The position numbers and the translations under genes were made by a program. A stretch of DNA of 64,000 nucleotides, taken from Boswellia sacra (lineage: Eukaryota; Streptophyta; Magnoliopsida; Sapindales; Burseraceae). The stretch lies in the NCBI GenBank assembly GCA_013180625.2, contig SNVD02009822.1:310001-374000 (forward strand), written 5' to 3'. Below the pieces are notes generated by a model. It ran no database searches. It was not told the origin of the DNA and saw only the letters and a list, made by a program, of their open reading frames with translations. This document shows, one piece after another, positions 22,025 through 34,075 of this stretch; positions within the stretch are counted from its first letter, which is position 1, and every line of letters begins with the position of its first letter.

Positions 22025-25000
22025 TAACATAGTAAAAAAATCATTACAAGAATATTATTTATGGGGTGGAGTTCTTCATGAAAATACTTTGAAAACTTAT
22101 ATCTTAAAAAATTAACTTTACTGATAAATTATTATTTTAGTAATATACAATTAAGAACAAGTACTCAATCCCAATTATCATCTCCTACCTATCTCTAATT
22201 TAACATAAACTCTAGTGTTTTTTTAATAATTGTTATAAAAAAAAATTCTATCATAATATGTATAATTTGTTACTTTGATAAATTGAGAACTACAACCCAT
22301 TTTCAACCAACTTTTCTTACAACCTGAGTTAGCAAAAATTATTTGGTGGAGGAAAAAAAAAGAATAAGGATAATTATGAATGCATCTGGGGCTGTTTTTG
22401 CACAACAGCTTTTGGTTTCTGCTATTAATTGCAACTATTTTGATATTTAGTAAGCTCTTTAAAAACTGATCGTCAATGAAGCTGTTGCTCCAAGAATCTA
22501 TTTTTTTATTAGATTGCAAAAGCAGCGAGGAGGCAACCTTTAAAAATCTGATTTTGAAAGGTTAAAATTTGGACAGACTAAAATATCAAAATTATCCTTA
22601 TAATTTAATATAAATCTAAAAATACCTCTAAATTAAAATTTTAAAATAAATTTTAAAATTAAATATATTTTAAATGGTATTTTAATGTTACACATGGAAC
22701 GGGGCAGTTGATGAATATTTTATATGCAAGATGAGAAGTCCCTTTTATTTATTTCTTAAAGTCAAGAAGCAAAGAAAAGTAAAGTGCAACCTCACTTGCA
22801 TAACATGCACTGTGGTTTGTCCTGGTCTTTTATGCGTAAACACTTCCCCATTGACTCACCTAATGCCACCGAACTATTTCACCTATAATACATGCTTTCC
22901 GTACCTTGATTCAATATTTTAAGTTATTTTTCAAGTCAATTGACGACAATGAGTTATTACTTTATTATTGGAAAAAGAGGCCCTATTTGCTCCTCATCGT
23001 TCCTTAATTGTAGCCTTTATTTCTCTTCACATCTTCCATATTATTTATGCGGAACGAAAATAAACATTACTCGTATTTGTAAAGCATAATTTCTTTCTTA
23101 TATATATAATATTTGTACGGTAACACAAAATTTATTATATGAAGTAAGATGTAAAACGGGTAGGACGTGAAGAAATTTATATTGTCTTACTCTAATGTAG
23201 AGATTTAATTTTTATCCCAAATCTATTCACCCAATAACTAAGATCTCAAAACTTCAATCTTATAAGAGACATAATTTTACAGTTCTTAACCCCACCTAGA
23301 ACTTGAATACAATATTGGAAAAAGTCTAAAATTAAAATGACCTTATAAAAAATGGCCACATACTAGAAGATTTTTAGATGTTATGATCACATCTGACAAA
23401 CTAATAGATGTATTTTTGTTATTGGTCTCCAATGCTCAGTAGTGATAAATTTTACGAAAGCATGTTCATTTTTCAAATATCCCTTCTAGTTCGAGTCATT
23501 TTTTTATTCTTAGAACACACACACAAACTCACTATGTAAAGTTAGATAAACTATAAGAGGCCTAATCTAGTAATTAGGTTTGATTTTTTTTTTTTAGCAC
23601 AAAGGGGGGCTATTTGAACCCCCCAAAAATACTCTCCAAACCCTTTCTTAAATGCATTCACTATGTAAATCTCGAATAATTCAATTTTCATTCATCAGAA
23701 TATATGATTTTGAAATTAAATTCATATAATCATCGCAAATTCAGTAATCCAATGTTATATTTACCATAAAATTACTAAAAGAATGAAAAAAATTATAAAT
23801 TATATAATTTAGTAACAAAAATAACTTTTTAAAAAAATTCACTTCTTTTGATCAAATTTTGATAAGAATTTTGTGTTTTAATTGTATGTTTCATATTTGA
23901 TGTATTGATTTATTGTTTTAGAATTGATTATAAAAGTTCTTTTTAAAATTATCCTCATGTTTTAGTTAAAATATTAATTGTTTTAAAAATTTAATAAAGG
24001 GTGTACTTAGTAAAGGACTAAAGGGGTTTGTAAAGCATTTTTAAGAGGCTCATGTACCCTCATGCTAGTACAAATTATCCCTTTACGCGACATTGATTTT
24101 ATCAGAAGCCATTCTACTGATTCTTCAAATTTAAATTTTAAAGCATTTGACATTTAAATAAACTTCCAATTAAACCAATTTTTCAGTTTAGTTTTTTATT
24201 TTAGCCCAAATTCGAGGACTAATTTAATTTGGAGAAAACAAAAAAAAAAAAAAGCAAACTTTTTAATAATTGAAATTGAATAGAAAGAGGTATTGCTCCT
24301 TCAGTGGTCATTTCACACCTACTTACAAACTTTAATATAATATGGAGTGAAACCCTCAAACACCAATACACTCATTTTTCATTAATCAAAGGCCATAAAG
24401 AATTAAATGTGTGTTAATTAATGCAAGTCCAAAGATTAAGAAGAAGAAAAAAAAATACTAATTTGAGAGTGTTATTCTTAAGTCATCATTCATCCACATA
24501 TGGTTAGTAAAAATTTGATAGTACCACTAATTGGTGCCAAGCTACGATGTTTTTACGTTAGACTTTAAACATTAAGAATTCCATAAAAAGAAGACTATAT
24601 CAGGGCTTAGGGATAGGTTTATATAACAAATTTAGTTCACACATATTACTTCCCTCCCTCGTTCCTTTAATGCACACAAAATAATTCAATAAAAAAACTA
24701 TTATAAAAAAACAAATATATATAATTTATAAAAACCCATAAAAAAATCTTATGAGACAGTACTAAAGAGAAAAAGTCTCCTATATCTTATTATTTTTTTT
24801 TTGTGTAGGATTATTTTGTGCTTTTGAATTAATATTATAATCATATCAATGGTATGTAATAGGTAAATTTTTTTTTAATCTTTTATAGACATTTTAACTT
24901 TTGAGTTTATATTAATTTTCTAAATTCAAAATTTTTAAATATATTATAAAATAAAAACTATAAAAATGAAAGATAATTGTGTTATTTTGTCCGAAATATG

Positions 25001-25227
25001 TCTACTTTTACATACGAAAACGGCAGGGAGGATTGCATTCACTATTTGAAATCATTATTGGCTAAGATATTTTTGTAAATCACAAAGGGGAGATCAAAAA
25101 ATTTGGACCAGATCTAGTTAGAGGTTATTAGCACCACTTAAGAAATAAAAAACAGGTGTGCTATTTGAAACCCACTTAAGAAATAAATAACCTTCATCTT
25201 TGCATTAACTTAGGATAAAAATGTTAT

Positions 25228-25228
<1 letters not shown>
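22025..25228. other. AT-rich intergenic DNA, no gene recognised
   Basis: Over 3 kb without a supportable gene. A 98-codon minus-strand frame at 22223-22519 and a 63-codon frame at 22731-22922 carry no motif. GC-rich tips such as GGGGGGCTATTTGAACCCCCC at 23605 may be remains of small DNA transposons. Confidence 0.4.

Positions 25229-25292
<64 letters not shown>
25229..25292. repeat. (GA)n microsatellite
   Basis: About 31 uninterrupted GA units. Confidence 0.97.
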
Positions 25293-25298
<6 letters not shown>

Positions 25299-25932
25299 TT
25301 GTTTTTAAAGATAACATTCTACTGGAAATTAACTACAATTAAATGCAAAATCTATTTCTCCTATCATTTTCTTTTTGGGTTTGGCTCGGTTTGGCTATTG
25401 TACATCTATATATGAATACATCTCAAAATTTAGGGGTCAAACAAAATTATGTTTAATATAAAATTATATTTACAATTAAATTAAATTTACGATATAGATT
25501 AAAAAATACAACCAGTAGATTCATCAAGTATTCAACCTGATTGATTGATTTACTATTACCAAAGAAATCACGCTTATTTACAATTATACCCTTAATATTT
25601 GATTTTCACTAAAATGGTTAATTAATCATTTTTTAGAAAAAATTTTATCTCACAATTCTCTCTCAGACTCATGATTTAACTCCACCATCAAAAATTCTTC
25701 TGTCACCATCTAAATTATTGTTGTAACATGGGATCTCTTTATTTTTTATCTATAACACAAAAACATCTAAATTACCAAATATTTTAATTTAAATCCAAAT
25801 AAATATTCATAGTTATTTAAAAAAACCTATGTAACTTTTAAATATTACAGGAAGAGAGTAATTTCATCAACGCATATATTATTTTTGTTTACTTAAAACA
25901 TAATTGCTGGGTTGCAATTTGCTCTTAAAAAT
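25293..25932. other. No gene recognised
   Basis: AT-rich DNA up to the copia target duplication. Nothing is supportable. Confidence 0.4.
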
Positions 25933-25937
25933 ATTCT

Positions 25938-26282
25938 TGTTAGAGTTCTATGCAAATATTGTGCAGATCATGTGTCCTATTCTTTAAGAATAAGTTATTG
26001 ACTTTGATTTGGTTATGATTTGGTCATTTCATGTGGGTAATTTTAGGCATTAGTTGTCATATTATTTCTCTACAATTTAGTAGTGATTTAGTAGTAGATC
26101 GTGGTCCTATATTCATAGATTCACGTTATATTTAGTTGATGTAACACCTATATAACAACTATTTCAATTTGAATAAACTTATCCAATTATTCATTTCTGT
26201 TATGTACGTCATAGCAAACTTCTGTTAAGTTATTCATAACATACAACATCAGAATTCTGTAAATTAGTGTTAGAGTGTGACA
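25938..26282 (+). repeat. 5' LTR of the copia element
   Basis: 345 bp. Paired with 30429-30775 and flanked on the left by ATTCT. Confidence 0.93.
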
Positions 26283-26283
26283 G

Positions 26284-26295
26284 TGGTATCAGAGC
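26284..26295 (+). promoter_or_regulatory. Primer binding site (tRNA-iMet)
   Basis: TGGTATCAGAGC, a perfect match to the standard copia site, one base after the 5' LTR. Confidence 0.92.
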
Positions 26296-26379
26296 TACGG
26301 TTAGCCAACAAAAGCCACGTGAGGGAGCCACAAGAGAGAAAAAGTGAGCTTGAGAGTCACTTTTACTATAGGAGCAATC

Positions 26380-27290
26380 ATGGCTTCAGAGAATTATGTA
26401 CAGCCCGCAATTCCTCGCTTTGATGGTCATTATGATCATTGGAGTATGTTGATGGAGAACTTCTTCGAGTCTAAGGAGTATTGGTAAGTTGTTTCTACTG
26501 GAATTGTTGAACCAACAACTAGAGTTACTCTGACGGATACGCAGAAAGTAGAACTTGAGGGGGTAGAGGTTGAAGGATCTCAAGGCAAAAAACTATTTGT
26601 TCCAAGCTACTGATCGCTCAATATTGGAAACATTCCTTAACAAGGATACTTCCAAGCAAATTTGGGACTCCATGAATAAGAAGTTCCAAGGGACAACAAG
26701 GGCGAAGAGGGTACATCTTCAAGCACTTCGTGCTGAGTTTAAAGATCTACGAATGAAAGCGAATGAATCAATTATAGATTACATCTCGAGGACGATGAAA
26801 GTCACAAATAAGTGACGCATCAATGGAGAAAAGCTTGATGATTTTACCATTGTTGAGAAGATTCTTCATTCTCTCATATCCAAGTTTAATTATATTGTTT
26901 GTGTGATTGAAGAATCAAAAGATATTGACACATTGTCAATAGATGAGTTGCAGAGCTCATTGTTGGTACATGAGCAGAAGATTGTTCAACAAGACAAGGA
27001 GGAACAAGCCTTGCAAGCAGCCATAAATTCCAAAAAAGCTGGACGTGGCAAGAAGAGTTGGAAAGGCAAGAATGAGCGCCAAAAATCAGAGCAAAAAGCT
27101 AATTCCTAAGGAGAAAGGAGAGGCCGTGTTGGACAGAATTCATCAAGACAAAAATCAGGGTCTGAAGACAAGTCAAAGGTTGAATGTTATCGTTGTCATA
27201 GGTATGGTCACATTAGTACTAAGTGTCGTACAAATTTGAATAAAAATCATGGTGAGAAGTCCAACTTTGCAGAAAATGAAGAGATGAAAT
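26380..27290 (+). pseudogene. Gag remnant of the copia element
   Basis: ATG at 26380 opens MASENYVQPAIPRFDGHYDH, a typical copia gag start. A TAA in the early 26480s and a frameshift near 26565 break it. The reading resumes at 26570-26815 and 26903-27109 (DUF4219/UBN2-like helices). At 27185-27226 there is an intact zinc knuckle, CYRCHRYGHISTKC (CX2CX4HX4C). Confidence 0.85.
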
Positions 27291-27300
27291 TTTCCTTCTT

Positions 27301-30300
27301 TTGGTATGTCAAACTAAAGAAGAGTCTCAAAGAAATTTATGGTATTTAGATACTAGTTGCAGTAGTCACATGTGTGATGACAGAAATCTGTTTAGTTATT
27401 TGGATGAATTCTTCAAAAATTCTGTTAAGTTTGGCGATGACTCAACAATTTTAGTTATGGGAAAATGGAGGATTTCTATCCAAGCCAAGGGAAATTCTCA
27501 TTAAATCTCTAATGTTTTATATGTTCCGGAGTTGAAAACTAATCTTCTTAGTGTTGGACAGCTTCAAGAAAAGGGCTATGAGATTTCTATAAAGAATAGA
27601 GTCTGTCGTGTCCAAGATAATAGAATAGGTTTGATAGCCCAAGTGAAAATGACAACAAATCGGATGTTTTCGCTGTATCTCCATCTCAATCACTCATGTC
27701 TTGCTGGAAAATAAAAAGAAACAGCATGGTTGTGGCACTACCGCTACGGACATCTCAATTTTGGTGGATTACAACACTTGCAACAAAAAAAATATGGTAG
27801 TAGGACTTCCAAAATTTGAATCTCCTTCAAAGATTTATGAAGATTGTGTTGTCAGCAAACAACATAGAGATGCTTTTCGAAAAGGGAAGGCTTGGAGAGT
27901 AAGGAGAGTGCTTGAACTAGTGCATTCAGATATGTGTGAACCGATAAAACCACTTTCCAACGGAGGTAAACGGTATTTTATATCCTTTATTGATGATTTT
28001 AGCCAAAAAACCTGGGTATATTTTTTGCATTAAAAGTCAAAAGCCTTAGCAACTTTTCACATGTTCAAAGCACTTGTTGAGAAGGAAGCTGGTTGTCTAA
28101 TTAAAGTTTTATGCACTGACCGTGGTGGAGAGTATAACACACAAGCATTTGGAGATTTTTGTGATAAGCATAAAATTAGAAGTAGTTGACAGTAGCCTAT
28201 TCACCTCAACAAAATGGAGTTTGTGAGAGAAAGAATCGCACGATTCTTAATATGGTCCGAAGTCTTTTACAACTGAGCAATCTTTCCAAGAGCTTTTGGC
28301 CTAAAGCAATTAATTGAAGTGTTCACATTTTGAATAGGTGTCTTACACAATCTCTTCAAAATATAACTCCGGAAGAAGCATGGAGTGGGCGTAAACCTGT
28401 TGTTGATCATTTTTGGGTGTTTGGGTGAATTTCATATGCCAATATTCCATATGAAAAAAGAAAGAAATTAGATGACAAAGGTGAAAAATGTATTTTTCTT
28501 AGTGTTAGTGATTGTTTAAAGGCTTATAAGTTGTACAATCCTATTTCCAAGAAGATTATCATTAGCCGTGATGTTGTTTTTGATGAGGAGAAAACTTGGT
28601 TATGGAGTAGCAATACATCTGGACAAAAAATTTCAGCAGATTTTAATGGTAAAAAGAAGAAATGCAGCAATAACAAACTGTAGCAATGTTACCAGCAGTA
28701 GATTGGTTCAAGTACCTTCTATTACGTCATAAGCGACAGAACCTGTTCCATCAGTCGTAACAGAAACATTTGCAGAAGCTATCACTCCAGAAGGCTCTTG
28801 TTCTTAAGGAGTTAAAAGAAGGCCAACATGGATGTCAGATTATCAAGTACCAGGATTTGATAATGAGGATCCACTTACACATTTTGTCCTATTTTCAGAT
28901 TGTGATCCTATAATGTTTGAAGTAGCTGTCAAATAGCAAAAATGGCAAAAGGCTATGGATGAGGAGATTGCAACCATTGAGAGAAACAATACGTGGGAAT
29001 TCACTGAACTTCCAAAAGGGTAGAAAACAATTGGTGTGAAGTGGGTTTACAAGACAAAGTTGAAGGAAAGTGGTGAAGTTGACAAATACAAGTCACGTTT
29101 GGTGGCTAAAGGCTACAAACAAGAGTTTGGCATGGACTACAAGGAGGTGTTTGCTCCTATCGCGAGGCATGATACAATTAGATTGTTGATTACAGTAGCA
29201 ACTCAAAATGCTTGGCCCATTTTCCAACTTGATGTGAAATCAGTGTTTCTACATCGAGACTTACAAGAAGAGGTATTCATTGATCAACCTCCTGGTTATA
29301 TTATAAAAGGTAATTAGCATAAAGTTTATAAATTAAAAAAGGCTTTATATGGACTAAAGCAAGCACCTAGTGCTTGGTATAGTCATATAGATGCTTATTT
29401 CTTGAAGGAAGCTTTTAAAAAATGTCCATATGCTCATACTCTTTATATAAAAATTACAGATAAAGGAAAGATTCTTGTGGTACATCTATATGTTGATGAT
29501 TTGATTTATACCGGAAGTGATAGTGTTATGTTTGAGAAATTTAAGGAGTGTATGATGCATGAGTTTGATATGTCCGATCTTGGTATGATGCACTAGTTTC
29601 ATGGCATAGAAATTATGCAAACAGCTACTGGGATATTTATTTCTCGAAAGAAATACGTTCAAGAGATCTTAAGCAAAGGAGTTAATAGTACACTTTTCAA
29701 ACAAATTGTTGGAAGTTTGATGCACTTAACAACAACTCGACTTGGTATAATGTATGTAGTTAGTCTTATTAGGAAATATATGGAGAGTCCAAAAGAGCTT
29801 CATCTACAAGCTGCAAAGAGGATTCTATATTACTTGCGTGGTACTACTGAATATGGTTTGTTTTATAAAACAAAATGTAACTCTATTATGTTCGGGTTCA
29901 CAGACAGTGATTATGCAGGAGATTTGGATGACAGAAAAAGCACATCCGGATATGTGTTTATGATGGGTTCTGTAACAGTTTCATGATCATCAAAGAAGCA
30001 ACCAATAGTCACTTTGTCAACAATAGAAGCTGAGCTCGTTGTAGCAACTTCTTGTGCATGTCAAACACTTTGGTTGAGGAAGATTCTTGAGGAACTTCAG
30101 TTCAAGCAACTAGTTTCCACTAAAAAATTTTGTGACAATAATTCAATTATTAAGTTTTTGAAGAATCCTGTTTTACATGGAAGCTGCAAACACATAGATG
30201 TGAGATATCGTTTCTTGCGTGATCTCACAAAAGATGGAATCATTGATCTTGTTTACTACAGAAGTGAAGATCAAGTGGCTGATATCTTCACCAAACCTCT

Positions 30301-30367
30301 CAAATTGGCAAGTTTTATGAAGCTTAGGAAGTTGCTTGGAGTTTGCACTATTAAAGATCCTATTTGA
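27301..30367 (+). pseudogene. Pol remnant of the copia element
   Basis: Protease at about 27340-27375 reads WYLDTSCSSHM: the Asp remains, but D-T-G has become D-T-S. The GAG-pre-integrase and zinc region is scattered over frames at 27530-27900. The integrase core runs from about 27910 (VHSDM) through TDRGGEY near 28115. Reverse transcriptase covers about 28940-29650, with YVDDLIYTGS intact near 29491. A deletion of some tens of codons lies after EILSKG at about 29683. RNase H (29880-30367) includes DSDYAGD, KSTSG, FCDNNS and DVRYRFLRD. More than ten stops or frame changes are spread along it. Confidence 0.9.
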
Positions 30368-30428
30368 AGAAGGGGTTTGCATGAGAATTAAACTGAACAT
30401 TTCACAATAATCAGTTTAAATGAGGGAA

Positions 30429-30775
30429 TGTTAGAGTTCTACGCAAATATTGTGCAGATCATGTGTCCTATTTTTTAGGAATAAGTTATTGACTTTGATT
30501 TGGTCATGATTTAGTCACTTCATGTGAGTAATCTTAGGCATTAGTTATCATATTATTTTTCTACAAGTTAGTAGTGGTTTAATGATAGATCGTGGTTTTA
30601 TATTCATAGATTCACGTCATATTTAGTTGATGTAACACCTATATAACGGTTATTTCGGTTCGAATAAAGTTACCTAGTTATTCACCTCTGTTATGTACGT
30701 CGTAGCAAACTTTTGTTAAGTTATTCATAGCATACGACATCGGAATTCTACAAATTAGTGTCAGAGTGTGTAACA
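30429..30775 (+). repeat. 3' LTR of the copia element
   Basis: 347 bp. Preceded by the purine-rich AAATGAGGGAA and followed by the ATTCT target duplication. Confidence 0.93.
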
Positions 30776-30780
30776 ATTCT

Positions 30781-31404
30781 CTTAAGGAATAATATAGATT
30801 ATTATATTTTCAACATTAACATAATTTCTTTAAAACAAATTCAATTCTTATATACTGTATCATGAAAATTATTTTTCATCTCAAATAAAACTTACTATTT
30901 TCATGCAGTAATTTAAATACTTTTATTTAATAATTAAAAAAATGTTATATTTCATAAAGAATTAATTTTTTTATTGACAATTATGGTCTAAAGTAAAATA
31001 AAGGATTGACCAATTAACCGAACAACAATCGACCAATAGCCCACAATTTGAAATTAAATAATCACTAAAACTATTTTGTAAAATATTTTTGATAATTAAA
31101 AACCCATAACTTCAAATTAAATAATTATTAGAATTATTAGAGTTTTTTTTAATAATATACTTTTAATAAGTAACAACTATTAAAAATAACATAAAATTTG
31201 GACATAATTAAGGAGGATGACATGCAATTTATGTAATCTTCTTCGTAGTAATATGAATATGTTATTTTTCACTTTGATGAAAGAAATTATATGAATGTAA
31301 TAAGAAAGTCTAAATTAAATGTTTTCATTGTTCCATAATTTATATATTTGAAAATATTTATCATCATTATAAAATAGTAATGATCTAAATGATTATAACA
31401 TAAC
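30781..31404. other. No gene recognised
   Basis: Very AT-rich DNA between the copia element and the 164-bp satellite. Nothing is supportable. Confidence 0.4.
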
Positions 31405-32575
31405 GTTAGCCCTTAAAATGTAATGTGAAACTTCCAACAAAGTTAACCAAAGTGTAATGAGGAACTTCAAAGTTGCGACTTACACCTAAAAATAGTAAAA
31501 TTAATCTTTCAACTTATAATCGAACGTGGTTTTGTAACAAGGAACAATGTACTTGTAAAATATAATATTAACTTGTAAAATGTAATGTGAAACTAGTAAT
31601 AGTTACCCAAAGTTATAATAAGGAACGTTGAAGTTGCAAGCTAAAACTTAAAAGTAGCAAAATCAAACTTTCAACTTGCAACCAAATGTTGACTTGTAAC
31701 AAGAAATAATAAACTTGTAAAATATAACATTAACTTGTACAATATAACATGAAAATTGTAATAAAGTTAGCCAAAGTTGTAGCGACGAACATTGAAGTTG
31801 TAGCCCAACATCTTAAAGTAGCAAAAACAAATTTTCAACTTGCAACCAAATGTGACTTATAACAAGAAATGATGAACTCGTAAAACATAACGTTAACTCA
31901 TAAAATATAATATGAAAGTTGTAACAAGGTTAACCAATATTGTAATGAGGAACGTCGACGTTGCAGTCTGACACCTAAAGGTAACAAAATCAAACCATCA
32001 ACTTGCAACTAAATGTGGACTTATAACAAAGAATCATGAATTTGTAAAACATAACATTAATTTGTAAAATTGTAATGTGAAACTTGCAACAAAATTAACT
32101 AAAGTTGTAATGTGAAATGTTGAAGTTGTGACTTGATACCTAAAAGTAGCAAAATCAAACCTTCAACTTGCAACCAAACGTGGATTTGTAACAAGAAACG
32201 ATAAACTTATAAAATATAATGTTAAATCATAAAATGTAATGTGAAAATTGTAATAAGGTTAACCAAAGTTGCAACGAAGAATATTGAAGTTGCAGCCTAA
32301 CACCAAAAAGTAGCAAAATCAAATCTTCAACTTGTAGCCAAATGTGGACTTGTAACAAGAAATGATGAACTTGTAAAACATAATATGAACTTGCAAAATG
32401 AAACATGAAAAGTGTAACAAGGTGAACTAAAGTTGTAGCCTAATACCTAAGAGTAGCAATGTCAAATGTTTTAACTTGCAAAAAAACATGGACTTATAAT
32501 ATGAAATAATGAACTTGCAAAATATCATGTTAACTTGTAACAGGTAATGTGAAACTTGCAACAAATAGCAACAAA
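31405..32575. repeat. ~164-bp satellite, about seven copies
   Basis: A GTTG anchor within the conserved AAGTTGYRRCYT...CCTAAAAGTAGCAAAATC block occurs at 31472, 31633, 31797, 31960, 32125, 32289 and 32432 (spacings 161, 164, 163, 165, 164, 143). Each unit also carries TTCAACTTGCAACCAAA, TTGTAACAAGAAATGATGAA and TAATGTGAAA in fixed order. Copies are moderately diverged and the last has a deletion of about 20 bp. The short frames within it are not genes. Confidence 0.93.
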
Positions 32576-32866
32576 GCAAAGTAAAGAACATAAACCTATA
32601 ACATGACACATTAATATTGCTACATTAATTCATTTTCCTTTTTTTTTCTCTCCAACTTATAGAATTATAACTAAATCATCAAATAAAAATAATTCTTGAA
32701 AATTTACACTTTTTTGTATTATATTTAATTAAAATTTAAAAAATTAAGTTTTCTTCTCTTTGTTATAGTACATTTATATGTTAAGCAAATTTATTTGTTC
32801 AACATTTAATTTATTATAATAATATTTTATTGAAGTTTTTACATAGTGATATATATATATATATAG

Positions 32867-32922
<56 letters not shown>

Positions 32923-33850
32923 CACACACACACTATCTTTGAAAATATCAAATAAATTTGTATTAACTTGGTATCACAAATTAACATTTTAATGTTTTAT
33001 TTGTTTATTTACGATATGGTCCTTGAATATAATTTATTTCTATTAATTTCTTTTTAAAATGTGATGTATCTATAAATGGAATGTACTATGGCCAAACCCT
33101 TTCTTTTTAGTTAAACTTATATTTTTATTGTCTTTTTGCTTAAAACTTATCTTATTATTCATCTTCTTCTAATAATGTAATTCCAATCTTCTACAATTGT
33201 GTTCGCAAGCTCTATGTCTTTGGTTATTTAATTTTACTTAGTTTCTTTTCTGTCTTGTAAGCCTTTCAAGGCTAGTGCACTTAATTTGCAAAATAATTAA
33301 AAAGGTCAAATGATTCTATCTCCCATCTAAAAATTTTTTTTCTTGAAACAACTTTGTGCTTATTGAAGTTGACACTGAACTCTTTAAAGCATACTAGAAC
33401 TATAATTCAGTTATGTAAGAATTATGCCACATTTTAGGCAGAATTGTGATGATTATGAATGGTAGCAAATTTTTTTTCCTGGCTCAGAAACAAGTGATCA
33501 ATATTTATAATTATTTTACAATTTTCCCTTATTAAATAATAAATTGGGGTTATTTAGTTCAGTCGTAGGGTTCAAATAGCACCAGTCAAATTAATATTCA
33601 TGATTATACTAAGCTTGTAAACCCAACACAAATAAACTATAAGTTATTGGATCCAGTTAGTTTAATTTGAATCTTGAGATGGATTTTGTTAAGGATGATA
33701 ATTATCTTAATGTATGTGAGAATCTTAATAAATTGATCTAATTTAAACCTATCTACATCAATTTCGGTGATGATTAAAAAAAAGACTTTTAATACTATAT
33801 TTTTTTTCTTATATTTGTGAGTTGCAAGTTAATTTTCTAGTAAATTGTTT
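32576..33850. other. No gene recognised
   Basis: AT-rich DNA containing one compound microsatellite at 32850-32932. No gene signature was seen. Confidence 0.4.
32850..32932. repeat. (TA)n(CA)n compound microsatellite
   Basis: Interrupted TA units followed by about ten CA units. Confidence 0.95.
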
Positions 33851-33854
33851 GGGT

Positions 33855-34075
33855 AATGTTATAGTACACTCAGTGCATTTCATGCACTCGATTTTTTTTT
33901 TTTTTTTGCATAAAGTTCAGAATATAAGCATAAAGTTTGGGAATTCCACAAAAAAAGTTAGAAATACTCATGATTCCCAAAGTTTATGCTAATTTCCTAA
34001 ACTTTATATAAAAAATCCCAAACTTCATACAAAAAAAAGGTTGCATTCCTTGCACTTCGTGCAGTGTAGCCAAAT
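33855..34075. mobile_element. Fold-back MITE-like element
   Basis: AGCATAAAGTTTGGGAATTCC in the left half pairs with GATTCCCAAAGTTTATGCT in the right half. The outer parts (TACACTCAGTGCATTTCATG on the left; the right edge read backwards gives TACACTGCACGAAGTGCA) are weakly inverted too. I could not define a target duplication, so the borders are approximate. Confidence 0.4.

Larger units (their letters stand above)
25938..30775 (+). mobile_element. Ty1-copia retrotransposon, complete structure, decayed
   Basis: LTRs at 25938-26282 and 30429-30775 are both TGTTAGAGTT...CA and flanked by ATTCT (25933-25937 and 30776-30780). A tRNA-iMet primer binding site follows the 5' LTR. The internal order is gag, protease, integrase, reverse transcriptase, RNase H, the copia order. 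The LTRs differ at roughly 40 of 345 positions, mostly transitions, so it is an old insertion. RT wording (KWVYKTKLKESGEVDKYK, FDMSDLGMMH) fits a small-LTR copia lineage, perhaps Ivana/Oryco; I am not sure of the lineage. Confidence 0.93.

Noticed and set aside
31405..32575. Centromere signal from the 164-bp satellite
   Set aside because: Only about seven diverged units; centromeric arrays run far longer. Kept only as a satellite.
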